Positions 1 through 12,533 are shown, counted from the stretch's first letter. The stretch is DNA of 64,000 nt from Seriola aureovittata (GCF_021018895.1 NC_079377.1:24633501-24697500), one strand, 5' to 3'. The notes: generated by a model not told the origin, from the letters alone. Numbers and translations: made by a program.

Positions 1-1332
1 CGACGGACAGGAGTCCGCTCAGTCCGTTTCCGTACTTGATCTGGAAAGGATCCATCATGGTCACATACTTCCTGTCTCTCATGGGCTCGGCGAAGAAGAG
101 GCCGCCTGGGGAGGGAAAAAGGTCAGAAGGGGTCAAATGTGACACCGTGGTTTTCACAGCTGGACTTTACTTAGACCCTGAACACTTCCTCCTGTCTTAC
201 CGACAGTGAAGGCCAACGTTGCTGCTAACGGCATCACGGCCCAAATCAGGCCCAGCTTTGGGTTGTACACGGTCTCCGCTGTGCCGATGATGAAGGTCCC
301 GCCAACCCAGGTGGCTGCACGGTGCACAATTTGAAAAAACTTGTTAGAAAAGTTGTCAGAGTCACAAAAACACGAGAGTCGGGTTGTTCTTGTGTGTTAA
401 TCATGAATTATGAGTTATAATTAGTGTTGTGGTTTCACCTCTGAGGGTGTGATCACAGCCACAGTTTGTTCCTTCAGGCACAAGTTGTTGTTCAATGGCC
501 AAAAATTCATGTCATGCTGCATTGATCCTGATTTTATAACCATAACGTCTTCTGACAAAACAACAAAAGAAGCTAAGGTTTGTTCAAAAAGTGAGAGATT
601 TATCGCTGGAGGCTTTAAAAAGTTGCTAAATATGTCTGAAAGATCAGTACACCTGGCCACCAGCTGGTTTTAATGTTGCAGACCTAATACTTTTGCAAGA
701 AGTTGCAAGTTTCAACTTGTTAATCTTTGGTGTAATTCCACCTTAAACTGTCAAAAGTATTGCTTCCAACGGTCTGTGACATTTCCTGAGGCCCCGCGGG
801 ACAGAACCGCGCCGTTGAGAAACACTCAGTGTTGCTCAGCTTCCTCGTCCTTCCCTGCAGTTATATATCAAGGCGTGTTTGTGTTTGTAAAGAGATTATT
901 TAGGAATATGGTCGGCATCAATCAATGAATGAATGAATGAATGAATGGTTCATGTCTAGTCATCCACACGGTCGATCGCTCGATTATTCAGACACAAAAA
1001 ATCAGCTGCAGACATCAGCATGATACATCGACCTCATACAAATAATTCAAAATAACTACTTAATCAAACCCATCCTGTGATGCTCATTTAAAATACCTCC
1101 GAACCTGCAGGTAGCAGCTGCTGCGGTGCAGCACAGACCCACACTCACCGGTCGTAGTGAAGATGCCAACTACCAGGCTGATTTTTCTGTTCCCCAGCAG
1201 GGCCATGTCTGCATGGTCTGCCTGCGTCCTGTTTTCATCCCTTTTGGATTTGATGGAAGCCCAGATACCGATCCCCAGCACCAGCAGGTAGAATATGATG
1301 GTGACTATCAGTCCCGGGACGTTGAGAGCCAT
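1..1332 (-). CDS. slc5a7: High-affinity choline transporter (SLC5A7 family), 5' part, three exons
   Basis: Sodium-coupled choline uptake protein of the SLC5 solute symporter family; in vertebrates it supplies choline for acetylcholine synthesis at cholinergic terminals. Coding exons read on the minus strand are 1332-1149 (start MALNVPGLI), 314-201 and 105-1, the last cut by the window edge. All visible junctions are GT..AG and the phases join cleanly: exon 1 ends in one base of an Ala codon, giving TTTA/TWVGG, and exon 2 ends in one base of a Gly codon. About 134 residues are present of the roughly 580 expected. Visible family features are a first membrane helix at about residues 6-25, [16 protein letters not shown], and [22 protein letters not shown]. 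The start is chosen because upstream in-frame sequence does not resemble the family. Fish carry several diverged SLC5A7-like paralogues, so the family is secure but the paralogue is not. It lies head to head with ncoa4. Confidence 0.85.
924..948. repeat. (ATGA)n tetranucleotide microsatellite
   Basis: Short perfect run of an ATGA/GAAT tetranucleotide in intron 1 of the choline transporter gene. Confidence 0.85.
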
Positions 1333-1584
1333 GCTGACCGTCCAGGAGCAGCGCAGAGCACACAGTGCAGACAACAGCCAGGCAGCATGCAGACCGGCTA
1401 TGCAGCTCACTCAACCTGAAAGAACTGGCTGGCCCAGAGTCTTTGTGGTGAGCGGGGGCGGGTGTGGCTGAGAGAGAGCCCCGGGCGGAAGAATGATTGT
1501 CAAGCTGAGCCCCCACTTCATGTCGTTTCTCAGGAGTCTGGACAAACAAAGGAGAACAAGACCAGGCAAACCTCGTTTGGCTGG

Positions 1585-1586
<2 letters not shown>

Positions 1587-1639
<53 letters not shown>
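1587..1639. repeat. (TG)n microsatellite
   Basis: About 26 uninterrupted TG dinucleotides just upstream of the slc5a7 coding start. It produces spurious ORFs on both strands. Confidence 0.95.
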
Positions 1640-1641
<2 letters not shown>

Positions 1642-2950
1642 CATTTTTCTTTTATTTCAATAACTAATAAATAAATGAGGTATAAATAAACTGTTTTCCA
1701 CACTGAATGGATTAAATGTTGAAAACACAGATCAACCAACAATATTTATACTTACGTATCAAAGACATAAAGTGAAATTTAATATCTAGCAAACTAAGAA
1801 ATGAGTGAAGGTCTGAGGGCATTTTCTCGATTTCTACATTATGTCTTAAACTCACCTTTAAAAGGTTCTCACACATAACACTATACCCGAGTATTTTATG
1901 TCACAATTTTCAGAACGATCCCAGCTCTTTCTATAATGAGGCCCGTTTTTGTCAGAGCAAAGACATAATTTGCCCCAAATGCTGAAAAATTGAAGCCTGG
2001 TTTTTTAAATTCTTAAAATATCTTGTGAAAACATGCCTTTATGCATTATTTTGGTGTTTGAAATGTGTTCACCAAAGTCTGTAGGTTCATAAAAACACTG
2101 CAATATATTGGTGAAATAGTAGGTAAATGGATAATAAATGCCTAAAATGACATTTTGTAATACCACTGAGTCATAGTGTTGTATTTTAACCAAATTTTAA
2201 AGGGCTATGAGTCACGACTGATTTTGCAAGAATATGTAAAGGAAAGTGGAGAGTCTACAGACTCTAACAACATTTAAACCATATTTCTATATCGCAAAGG
2301 CATTTTAATAGAAACATCCATCGACCTCAGAAGATTAAATACAATATGTCAACAATACTTTGTTTGTAGAATATGAAATATCAATGAAATTTACTTGTGA
2401 TTTCAATATTACCCTTAAAATAACATCTGTCTAGAAAAAAAGCAACACTTTTATTTTTTGTTTTGCCCTTTTTTTTAGGTTATTGTTGTTACTCAGGCCT
2501 GTTTGGTGACACACTTTTAGCTGCATGTTTGACATTTGTGTTCTTTGTTGGAGCAATGTTGTAACTGTAAGTAAAACAATTCCATGATACCATCTCCAGA
2601 TGTGTCTGATCTGATGTCGGACGTGTGCATTTACTACTGCATCAACATGCACTCCCTAATCCAGATATCCAGATACAGATTGCATATTAGTACCAGGCAG
2701 ATATGAGTTATAAACATCAGTGACAGTTCAGTTTTGTTTTCAGTTTATCTGCCCAGTTCAGCTGAAGCTGTACAAATCCTGCAACCCCTGTAAAGCGACA
2801 TTTCTTTTTGTTTTTTTAATGCTGTGGGGGATGAGCCTGCAGATACAGTGTTACCGCTGTATCTGTTAGTTCCTACAGTATAAGGAAACACCTAAAAATT
2901 GATCATCTGCCTTAGTGTTTTTGTGGAGTTCAATTAAACTGTTGAGTATG
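1640..2950. other. AT-rich noncoding flank between slc5a7 and ncoa4
   Basis: No ORF with family-like content, RNA gene or clear repeat was seen. It presumably holds the 5' UTR or promoter of the minus-strand choline transporter, but no specific exon could be placed. Confidence 0.4.
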
Positions 2951-2952
2951 GT

Positions 2953-3100
2953 GGTAGATTTGTCTCAATATTATTTGTGTGAACAAAATGACAATCAGTG
3001 TGTAAATGTGTAATCTGTATCCACAAATACAAAAAAAGTATATATAAACTCACAAAAATATCTTGCCAACATAAAACGGATCTGCAAATACACAAAATCC
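2953..3100 (-). repeat. Dispersed repeat, copy A (homologous to 21578-21704)
   Basis: The reverse complement of this segment aligns over about 130 bp with 21578-21704. Shared blocks include ATCCGTT, GCAAGATATTTTT, TGTGAGTTTA, TTTGTATTTGTGG and AATAATATTGAGACAAA. The two copies are in opposite orientation and about 18.6 kb apart, which points to an interspersed element rather than a local duplication. The element class is not recognised. Confidence 0.6.
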
Positions 3101-3360
3101 AAAAACTTCAGCTGCAAGTAAAGGAACGTTCAAAATTATATATATATAAATAATAAATATTTTGTATAAAATGTATTGGGTTATTTTCAATAGTATGTTC
3201 CTGCAGCCGATGACCAGCAGGGGGCAGGCTCGCACTGAATAACGAGACGTTGCTTCAGTTCTCGCGATACTTCCCCGCCTCGTTTGTGTGGTTCTTTCCA
3301 TGTTTTGTTTTTTTTCCTTGACGTGATCGTGACATTGGGTTCCGGCCGGTGGAAACAAAA

Positions 3361-3458
3361 CCGGCACAAAACGGAGGTTTTTCTCAGTTCAACGTGTCGC
3401 AGATCTCACCTGGATTATTAATGACATCGAAGTCGAGAGTCCACAGCAGAGGCACGCG
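3361..3458 (+). promoter_or_regulatory. ncoa4: Candidate ncoa4 promoter and noncoding first exon (a)
   Basis: CpG-enriched segment followed by a strong donor (CACGCG|GTGAGT, GT at 3459-3460) on the plus strand. It has no long ORF, so it could be a 5' UTR exon spliced to the acceptor at 9429/9430. The 5' limit is a guess. Known: the human NCOA4 gene uses alternative 5' exons. Inferred: this segment and 4490-4655 may be the equivalents. Confidence 0.4.
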
Positions 3459-4489
3459 GTGAGTTTAACCGGCTGCGGCTCAGAAAAAAAACGGCTCCGG
3501 TGACGCCGCTAATGTCGGAGCTAGTTTAGTTAGCTAGTTAGTTAGCCGCTAACTCTGACCGCTACAGAACCAGAACCTCCCCAGCTTTAGGAAGCCATGC
3601 TGTTTCATTTGACTTCATAGAGTCAAGATGTCACCGTGTTTAGTTGTTGTTAAGTTTTAATAACGTCCCTGTCGACTGCTAAAGTCCATGATGTAGCATC
3701 GCTGAGCTAACCTAGCTAAACATACGGCGTGACCTCCAGCTGGTGACAAAACATTTCGTGATAAACTAGATTTTCTGTCATCAAAACGGTTTTAATCTTC
3801 CTGTTCCGGTACTTATTCAGTTTTTGTCTCAGGTTTAACACGATACACACATTCTCGTTACGTGGGAGTCCGAAACCAAACTCCCTCTAAAATCTTCACA
3901 TTTGCATCCCCTGCTGATCGGGGAGGTTTTGCTTGGTGTAACAGCAGTTTTTTAAAATTATTTTATTAATAACTTGGATCCACTCTGTATTTCGGCACTC
4001 TGTAAAAAGATGTCACCTTTACTGTCTGATTCCTCATCTCTGTCGCTTTCCACCACGACTCACAGCTGATAAGTGACCCCGAGTCAGAGACCTTGGTAAG
4101 GGACATGCACTTTGGCTGTAAAAGTTTAATAAATAAAGTGGTTCCTGGTGGATAATGTGTATGCCGAATTTACTGGGGGAACCTTTCAGACTTAGGGAAA
4201 GTGTGCAGTTGTTCTTCCAGCTGTGCACCCTGTCGGAAAAACCTGACAAAAATAAACGTGTATAGTTTTTGTATGGAGTTTTGCGAGCTGAAACTGAGAC
4301 AGCTGCATGTCACGTTCACTCTGGGTTAATGTGCAGCAGAGTTATCAGCTATATACACCGGGCTCTGTCATATCTTAGCTAATCGCTAACATATGTAATA
4401 TGGGCGTTAATGTTAGGCTTGAATATACTTGAAGAGTTCACGCTGTTATCCGCCCCCCCCCCCAGCTGGGCCCTCCCCCCGGTGAGAGT

Positions 4490-4655
4490 ACGTGCGGGCC
4501 GACAGGCAGTGATGGCGGACAGGCGGAGCATGGTTTCCTCATTCCTCTGAACTCTGACCGCGACTGAAGAAAACCAAACAAAGACCGGTTATATATCGGT
4601 GTCCGCCGCAGAAACCGGATCCGACACAAGCGTCTGTTTTCACGGTCTGTGCCAG
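4490..4655 (+). promoter_or_regulatory. ncoa4: Candidate alternative noncoding first exon (b) of ncoa4
   Basis: GC- and CpG-richer island in AT-rich surroundings, ending in a donor-like GTGCCAG|GTGATT (GT at 4656-4657), preceded by a C-rich tract at about 4450-4460. It lies about 1.2 kb downstream of candidate exon (a). Supported by composition and splice signal only. Confidence 0.3.
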
Positions 4656-5149
4656 GTGATTTTTTTTACCAGCAACATGAGGTACGGTACCGGAGGATTT
4701 ACCGACTTTATTCGCCGGGTTAGCTGCCGGGTTAGCTTCCACATGGCTCTGTTGTTGGAGTTATTGATTGTATAAGATGCAGATAAGATAGAAAATGAAC
4801 CTGCTGCAGTGCTGTTATTGGGAAACTCTGCTGTGAGACAGAAAATAATGTGATTTTCGTCTTTCAAACTGAAGTTTAAAATAAAATAAAGCTTATAATT
4901 ATCTGAGCTAGTGTTTACTTAGGTATTAGTAGAAACACTGAGCTCAAAATACTCTGATACAAGTAAAGATCCGGTGTTATCAGCAAACTGTGCTGTGACA
5001 GTGTACAGTATGTTATCATGTGTTATCATTAGGGATGCAGTACTGTGTAAGTAGTACTGTACTGTTGAAGCTGGTGGAGGTGATTTTAACTGCTATATTT
5101 ACTGTTAATTAGTTTAATCTATAACACTGCTTCATGTTTATGAAATAAT

Positions 5150-5275
5150 TACAGGTTTGGTAACTCCAGCTGTCAGATAAAATATAAGTGTATAAAGTAG
5201 CAGAAAATAGAAGTACTAAAAGTAAAGTGTACTTGGGTACAGCACTGGAGTAAATGTACTCGGTTACTTTGTCAC
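5150..5275 (-). repeat. Teleost AAGTACTT-type interspersed repeat fragment
   Basis: On the minus strand it reads GTAACCGAGTACATTTACTC followed by a CTGTACCCAAGTACACTTTA-like block and TTCTGCTACTTTATAC. This matches the general pattern of a common fish dispersed repeat (sequence often reading TTACTCAAGTACTGTACTTAA). Related fragments lie at about 20440-20535, 27545-27615 and 36890-37030. Assignment is from memory of the family pattern, not a search. Confidence 0.5.
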
Positions 5276-6104
5276 TGTTAATACTCAGATAAAAAACTTC
5301 TGGGAATTTGCTTTGGGTGTTTTTACCTTTTGCATGAAGAATATAGAAAATAATCTGAAGATTCACCAGAATCAAAGCTCGTCGTTAGTCACAGGTTTAA
5401 TCTGTAAAAGTATTCTGAGCGATTTTCATTTTTCCAGGCGTCTGTGTCGTTGTTCTTGTGTTTTGGCTTTAACGAGGCGTCTGCAGGTTTTCATGTCTTT
5501 AAAACATTGAGCTCTGTTTCTTCAAGGAATTAGAAATTCTTAAATAACTTTTACAAAGGGCTCAAACATTTTTACAGATCACATTAATTGATAAATGACA
5601 TTACTATGAATAATTATGATACACAGCTGGAAAGTACGGACATAGATGTGATGTTTTTGCAAATAAAATAATGTACTTGATGAATAATTTTAGATGTTAA
5701 TGTTCCTGCTGAGTTTCTGTTATTCACAGTGTGACAGTGGAAAAAGTTCAAGTTCCTTCTCTGCTTGACAAGCCTTCAGTTTAATCTGCTCACTGTTGTA
5801 AACACAGCGTGGAGGTCAAAGGTCAGCCTGTTGTTTTCCCTCAGAGAAAGTGAAGCGTGGTTCTTATCAGCGGCTCGTTTAGTTGCCGACCGACTCTGTT
5901 CACAGCTGATACTGAAACACCACCGCACCCTCAGCCCTCCTCCCCACTGACCAACCACCGCCAAGACACATTATTCAATGTGTTTGATCAGTTTCATATC
6001 AGTGTAGTTTCCATAGCAACAGATCGACAAATGTATGTTAATGACAACAGCTGGATGATAAATAAGAAGGAAATGAGATATATAAAAGTACTTCAAAACA
6101 TCTG

Positions 6105-8060
6105 AAAGTAATTGCTCCATACTCCCTAGACAGTACAACCACAGTGGAGTACTAGATGTAGTAGTAGTCTAGAAGTACCTCACTGCTTCTGTCTGGAAGT
6201 ATTTAACTGTGTTGGAAGTACCCAATGGTATCTGTAAGTACTTCACTCTGTCAGGAAGTACTCTACAGTATCTGGGAGTACTTCACTTGTCAAGAAGTAC
6301 TCTACAGTGTCTGGAAGTACTTCAGTTGTCTGGAAGTACTCCATGGTATCTGGAAGTACTTCACTGTGTGTGGAAGTACTCCACGGTATCTGGAAGTACT
6401 TCACTTGTCAAGAAGTACTCCATGGTATCTGGAAGTACTTCACTGTGTGTGGAAGTACTCCACGGTATCTGGAAGTACTTCACTTGTCAAGAAGTACTCC
6501 ATGGTATCTGGAAGTACTTCACTGTGTGTGGAAGTACTCCACGGTATCAGAAAGTACTTCATTGTGTCCAGAAGTACTCCACAGTATCAGAAAGTACTCC
6601 ACTGTGTGTGGAAGTACTCCATGGTATCTGGAAGTACTTCACTTCAGGAAGTACTCCATGGTATCTGGAAGTACTTCACTTTTCTGGAAGTACTCCATGG
6701 TATCTGGAAGTACTTCACTGTCTGTGGAGGTACTCCAAGGTATCTGGAAGTACTTCACTTCAGGAAGTACTCCACGGTGTCTGGAAGTACTTCACTTCAG
6801 GAAGTACTCCATGGTATCTGGAAGTACTTCACTGTCTGTGGAAGTACTCCAAGGTGTCTGGAAGTACTTCACTTCAAGAAGTACTCCATGGTATCTGGAA
6901 GTACTTCACTGTCTGTGGAAGTACTCCAAGATATCTGGAAGTACTTCACTGTCTGTGGAAGTACTCAAAGATATCTGGAAGTACTTCACTTCAAGAAGTA
7001 CTCCATGGTATCTGGAAGTACTTCACTGTCTGTGGAAGTACTCCAAGATATCTGGAAGTACTTCACTGTGTGTGGAAGTACTCCACGATATCTGGAAGTA
7101 CTTCACTTGTCAGGAAGTATTCCATGGTACCTGGAAGTACTTCACTGTCTGTGGAAGTACTCCACGGTGTCTGGAAGTACTTCACTTCAGGAAGTACTCC
7201 ATGGTATCTGGAAGTACTTCACTGTCTGTGGAAGTACTCCAAGGTGTCTGGAAGTACTTCACTTCAAGAAGTACTCCATGGTATCTGGAAGTACTTCACT
7301 GTCTGTGGAAGTACTCCAAGATATCTGGAAGTACTTCACTGTCTGTGGAAGTACTCAAAGATATCTGGAAGTACTTCACTTCAAGAAGTACTCCATGGTA
7401 TCTGGAAGTACTTCACTGTCTGTGGAAGTACTCCAAGATATCTGGAAGTACTTCACTGTGTGTGGAAGTACTCCACGATATCTGGAAGTACTTCACTTGT
7501 CAGGAAGTATTCCATGGTACCTGGAAGTACTTCACTGTCTGTGGAAGTACTCCATGGTATCTGGAATTACTTCACTTGTCTGGAAGTACTCCATGGTATC
7601 TGGAAGTAGTTCACTTGTCTGGAAGTACTCCATGGTATCTGGAGGTACTTCACTGTCTGTGGAAGTACTCCAAGGTATCTGGAAGTACTTCACTTCAGGA
7701 AGTACTCAACGGTGTCTGGAAGTACTTCACTTCAGGAAGTACTCCATGGTATCTGGAAGTACTTCACTTCAAGAAGTACTCCATGGTACCTGGAAGTACT
7801 TCAGTTGTGTGGAAGTACTCCACGATATCAGAAAGTACCTCACTGTGTTGGAAGTACACAGTATCTGGAAGTACTTCACTGTGTCTTTACAGACACTTGG
7901 AGTACTTCCTCATCATGTCTGAAAACACATCACTGTCTTTGAAGTACTTTGTCACCAAGTACTCCACCACACCTGGAGGTACTCCACCATGTATCTCTGG
8001 AAGTACCCCACCGTGTTTGTAAGTACTTTCCAGTGTCTGTGTAGTACTCCATTATGTTTC
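6105..8060. repeat. 2-kb minisatellite, 20-bp unit GGAAGTACTCCATGGTATCT and relatives
   Basis: Roughly 95-100 tandem units of 17-20 bp alternating between GGAAGTACTTCACTGTCTGT-type and GGAAGTACTCCATGGTATCT-type. Each contains AGTACT, and the first type carries the perfect 10-bp palindrome GAAGTACTTC. Units decay at both ends (from about 6105 and after 7900). Because 20 is not a multiple of 3 and the unit has no plus-strand stop in any frame, all three plus frames stay open for 466-571 codons. The translated repeats are not genes. The array lies in the presumed 5' intron of ncoa4. Confidence 0.95.
6763..7553. repeat. Exact 390-bp tandem duplication inside the minisatellite
   Basis: Positions 6763-7163 and 7153-7553 read identically at a shift of 390 bp, including rare unit variants: CAAAGATATCTGG, a GTATTCC variant and CCATGGTACC. 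No mismatch was found when the two copies were compared line by line. This indicates a recent duplication of a block of about 20 units. Confidence 0.85.
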
Positions 8061-8479
8061 TATTGTACTTCATGATGTCTGACAGTACATTGTGCAGTAC
8101 TGAACCAGTGTCTCTGGACGTTGTCAGATGTTTCTATATTAGTGAGGACCGTTGACCAACCGTGTCTGAAAATAGTTTAGTGGTTTAACTGGTTTAATCC
8201 CAGTGGATCCTGGTGACCACCCCGTCCTCCGACCAGTCACAGAGCACAAAGCAGCTGTGTTTACAAACATCGTGAGTGTCAGCTGAGACTGATCTGTGGT
8301 CAGCTGGATCAGTCGCAGTGTGAGGACAGAAAAACCTGAACACAACAGGCGCTGAAGTTTCAGTCCCGCAGGATTCAGCCTGTGATCACGTGACCTCACA
8401 GTGACATCATCAGTTTTCATTCGCCCTAAAAACATCATGTGACGTCTGTTCTCAGGTCGTCAGTCCTGTTCTCCTGAAG

Positions 8480-8800
8480 GCGTTTCCACGGGAACGCCTT
8501 CGGGTGAATTCCTACAAATTTGGTACAAACATTCACCTGGAGTCAAGGGTGAACTGATTAAAATTTGGAGGTCAAAGGTCAAAGATGAAGGTCGCTGTGA
8601 CCTCACTAAACATGTTTTTTGGCCATAACTTAAGAATTAATTTGATAATTATGACACAATTTATGTTTAACAGGATAAAACAATGAAGTGACATTTTATA
8701 TTCAAAAAGGTCAAATGTCAACATCGCTGTGACATCACAATGTTCTCCAAAAACACTTTCCGGCCATCATTCAACACTGTAGCTCAGGGTGGAGATATTG
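8480..8800. repeat. Probable fish interspersed repeat (GGTCAAAGGTCA / TTTTTGGCCATAACT type)
   Basis: Contains CTACAAATTTGGTACAAACA, GAGGTCAAAGGTCAAAG, GCTGTGACCTCAC, TTTTTTGGCCATAACTTAAG and, further on, related GGTCAAATGTCAACATCG and GCTGTGACATCAC. This duplicated pattern is a recurring interspersed sequence in percomorph genomes as I remember them. No coding capacity. Ends are not defined. Confidence 0.5.
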
Positions 8801-9430
8801 TGATATACATATATGTGGAGGCATAATACAAAAGATAGACTCTTAATGCAGAAAGTAACGTGCGAGCCAGTAACGGGAAACAAATCAGGTGATGCTGTAA
8901 ATAATATTTATGTTGACTAAAATAAAGTGAAGAGCAGAAGTGAAGGAGGAGGATAGAGTGCAGTGTTAGCCAAGAAAACAGAAGAGAAAGTAGAAACTTT
9001 CTCCTCGTGTTTCCCCCTTTTTGTTTCACCATCAGTGTTGAAAACAGAAATTACAACATGAAGCATTCAGGCGAGAGAACTGAGAGGAAGCTTTTAACTC
9101 TAAACTCCGGAGGGGATTTGGACACAGAGGTTGTTTTGTGTTGAGCTGAAGTTTTGGTAAAATCCCCTCAAACACCACATTTATTTACAGAAGCACTGAG
9201 TTTCCGCCTCATGCTGCTGTTTCACTGATCCAATCACAGGATCAATTTTACTAAATTAAAACAAACTAAAACAGTAATTGGTAAATTTAGCAGAAAAATG
9301 TCACATGACCTTCAGGAGGAATCTGGTCTTTGAGTCTCCTTTAGGTCTGTGTCTCAGTTTGAGTCCAGATCCAGTTTGACCTCTTTTATTTTGACACTGT
9401 GTCCTTTCTGTTTCCTGTTTCCTGTCCAGG

Positions 9431-11649
9431 ATGCCGTCGGTGGAGGCGGCAGCAGCAGCGAGCGGGCTGAAGCAGTGCCGGCAGGCCCAGGGTCAGCTGG
9501 AGGATGCCATCAATGGTGTGACGAAGGCCGAGCAGCAGCTGAGAGAAAACGCCCGAGAGGTGAGCACCTTAATCATCCTCATCATCCTCATCAATGTCTC
9601 ACTGTCTGTAATCAAATGTGTAAACCTGCTGATCAGAGTTGGATGAAGCGTGCGGAGATGCTGTGTTTTTAAACTCCAGCTGCTGCTGTCGTCACATGTC
9701 GTTTTACTTGTTGGAGAAGAAAATGAAAATGGAAAAAGCTGCAGTAAAAAGAGAAATTAACGAGAGTGAGCGGCCAATAGGAAACTGTATCTGCCTCTGT
9801 ACCTTCCTGTGCTGCTGAATCAGCTGCTGATAAGAGCCTGTAAACACAGGTGATGGTCTCAGGTTCAGGAGCTGAACCAGCTGACTCTCTGTTCACGTCA
9901 CGTGTCGGTAAATCTGAACTGACTCTCATCAAGTTCAACTTTCATCATTTATTGGCGAATAAAGTTTTAAATAAAGCTTCAGTTCAGGTCTGTGATCAGC
10001 TGACATCCCTCACCATTACCGTTAATGAAGCTAATTAATGCCGACAACCTGTAGCTAATCTGCTAGCTCATTGAAACCGGGTCGCAGCGTTAGAACTGGG
10101 TGACGTCAATAGCTGAAGCTGCTGCTGGTTCTGGTTCAGTCTGATCCTCCATCAGTCAGACATTCATCAGCCTCCCCTCATCACTGCTGACTCACGCTGT
10201 GTGTGTGTGTGTGTGTGTGGTCACAGAAACACCTACATAAGTCCTCACATTGTTCTGTCCTCCACCTGCGGTTGCCATGGTAATCCAGGCTCCATTACCC
10301 ATTGACAGGTCGGATCATGTTGTGTGTGTGTGTGATAAAGAAACGTGACCGGAGGTGGAGCTGGTAGAGTCAGCACATTAAAGACTGCGTAGAGAGAGAC
10401 AGCAGGGTGTGGTAGAGTCAGAATATAAAAGAGTGGAGGAGAGAGAGACCAGCTCATATCACTGATGGACTGAGAACTGCTTCAGTTACTGGACTCTGGA
10501 CTCTGCTGTGATCTGGTTTGTGCGGTGTTGTGGACTCTGCTGTGATCTGGATCGGTGCGGTGTTGTGGACTCTGCTGTGATCTGGTTCAGGCGGTGTTGT
10601 GGACTCTGCTGTGATCTGTTTCAGTGCGGTGTTGTGGACTCTGTGATCTGGTTCAGTTCAGTGTTGTTGAGCTCACAGGTAAATGAAACCTCACACTGTC
10701 ATTTTTAAAAACAAAGACCTTGTTGTCTGTGATGTCGCGGTGTGAGCTGATTGTTCAGCACTGTGTCATGTGACTGCAGCTGCAGCTAACACTTATTTTC
10801 TTCACTGATTAATCTGCTGAGTGTGTGATAGTAGAACACGGAGGTTAGCAGTTAAGAGACTTTGGTCAGCAACTGAAGAGCTACGATCAGCAGTGAAGTT
10901 CCTCTGATGATCCCGTGTCTGTTTTTGTTCCTGTTTTTGTTCTTTATTATTTTCTCAAGTCATTGTTTTGTTATAGAACCTCTCTAGGAATTCCTCAGCT
11001 CAGCCTTATTATTACCTGTCTCACCTGTGTCTCTCACCTGTGTGTCTCAGGTGCGTTCGGAGCTGCAGAGCTGTGTGAGTCGTCAGCAGGAGGCGCTGCG
11101 CTGCAGAGAGGTTTGGCTGCTGGGTCAGATCGAGCTGCTGGAACAACTCAAGGCTGAAACTCTGCAGCAGCAGCTGCACCAACTGCACTGGGTAATTGAA
11201 CAATCATAATCATTACAATAATATTAATTATCACACATTTTATTTGAATGTCTTCAAGATATCCAAAGAAACTTAACACGACAAGTTCAGTCAGAGATCC
11301 CAGAGAAAACTGGCTTCAGCTCATCATAACCAGAGCCAGCACAAGAACGTGAAACATTTAGAACATGTGGTAATAGGAACACAAAGAGTGGAGCAAGAAC
11401 ATGCTCTAAATAAAACACTGTAAAACTGGAGAAATCATGACTGAAATACGTCTTTGATCCTCAGTGATACGGACACATTTCAGTCTGTCAGAAGAAGTCC
11501 TGAGTTCTGGTTCCTCTTCATGTCTCTGGTCCTGACTCTCTGCTCTGTTTCAGCTCCGGGGTCAGTTTGACATCATCGCTCATCAGCTGCAGAACTCCAA
11601 CAGCAGTAACGACCTGAACAACCAGCTGACCAGCTGCATGGAGAAGTAA

Positions 11650-11716
<67 letters not shown>

Positions 11717-12533
11717 TTCCTTCTGTTCTACACTGAACCACAGCAGTGAATCCATGAACCTCCCTCAGACAGCAACACCAAACACAAAGGATGAGGGAGG
11801 ATTCACTAAATGACTGTTTCTCTGTTCTTAATTACAGTCCTCACACACTCATCTGTAAATGTTCATCTTGTTGTTTTCATCAGTCTGGAGTTAAAGTCTG
11901 TCGTCTGCAGAGACTCTGTTCAGACACGTCCAGACACTAAAACAAGAGTTGTACCCTGTGTGGGTGAAAGCTGCAGGATACAGACCTAGACCTGGTTATC
12001 ATAGAACATAATGTTATATATATATTATATTAATAATAACACCAAAATAGCTGCAGATTCCACTTCCTGATGATGTCATTATCTCTGACGTCCCTTCAGA
12101 ATGAAGCTCCAGAAATCTAATTAGACACCAGAGAAAAGAAGCTGTTTCCTTCAGTATCACAGTAATTCAGTGATGGTTGTCTGAACATCCATGATGCATT
12201 GCAAACAGGAAGTTATCCCAGCTGATTCGGCTGCTCTTAAAGGGACAGTTTGACTGAGTGTGCGCAGATACAGACTAAACATGAGACTGTTCAGTGCAGG
12301 TGAGAAAACCAGGTGTTTCTAACTTGATGCAATGGGCTAGTGTAGAGGATGATGATGATGATGAAGGTGTGTGTGTGTGTAACTGATGGGTGTGTTTGTT
12401 TTCTCCTCCTGTGTGTGCAGGTTGTCTTCTCTGAGTCTGACACCAGAGGAAACACCTGAGATGAGTTTCCAAGCCGACACTCGCTCTCTGAGACAGGCCA
12501 TCACCTCATTCGGCAGCATCACTGCACAGGTAA

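Noticed and set aside
6209..8022. Three overlapping plus-strand ORFs of 466, 565 and 571 aa (YFTVCGSTPRYLEVLH-type repeats)
   Set aside because: All three frames of a stop-free 20-bp minisatellite are open. Same DNA, three unrelated proteins, no start or splice context.
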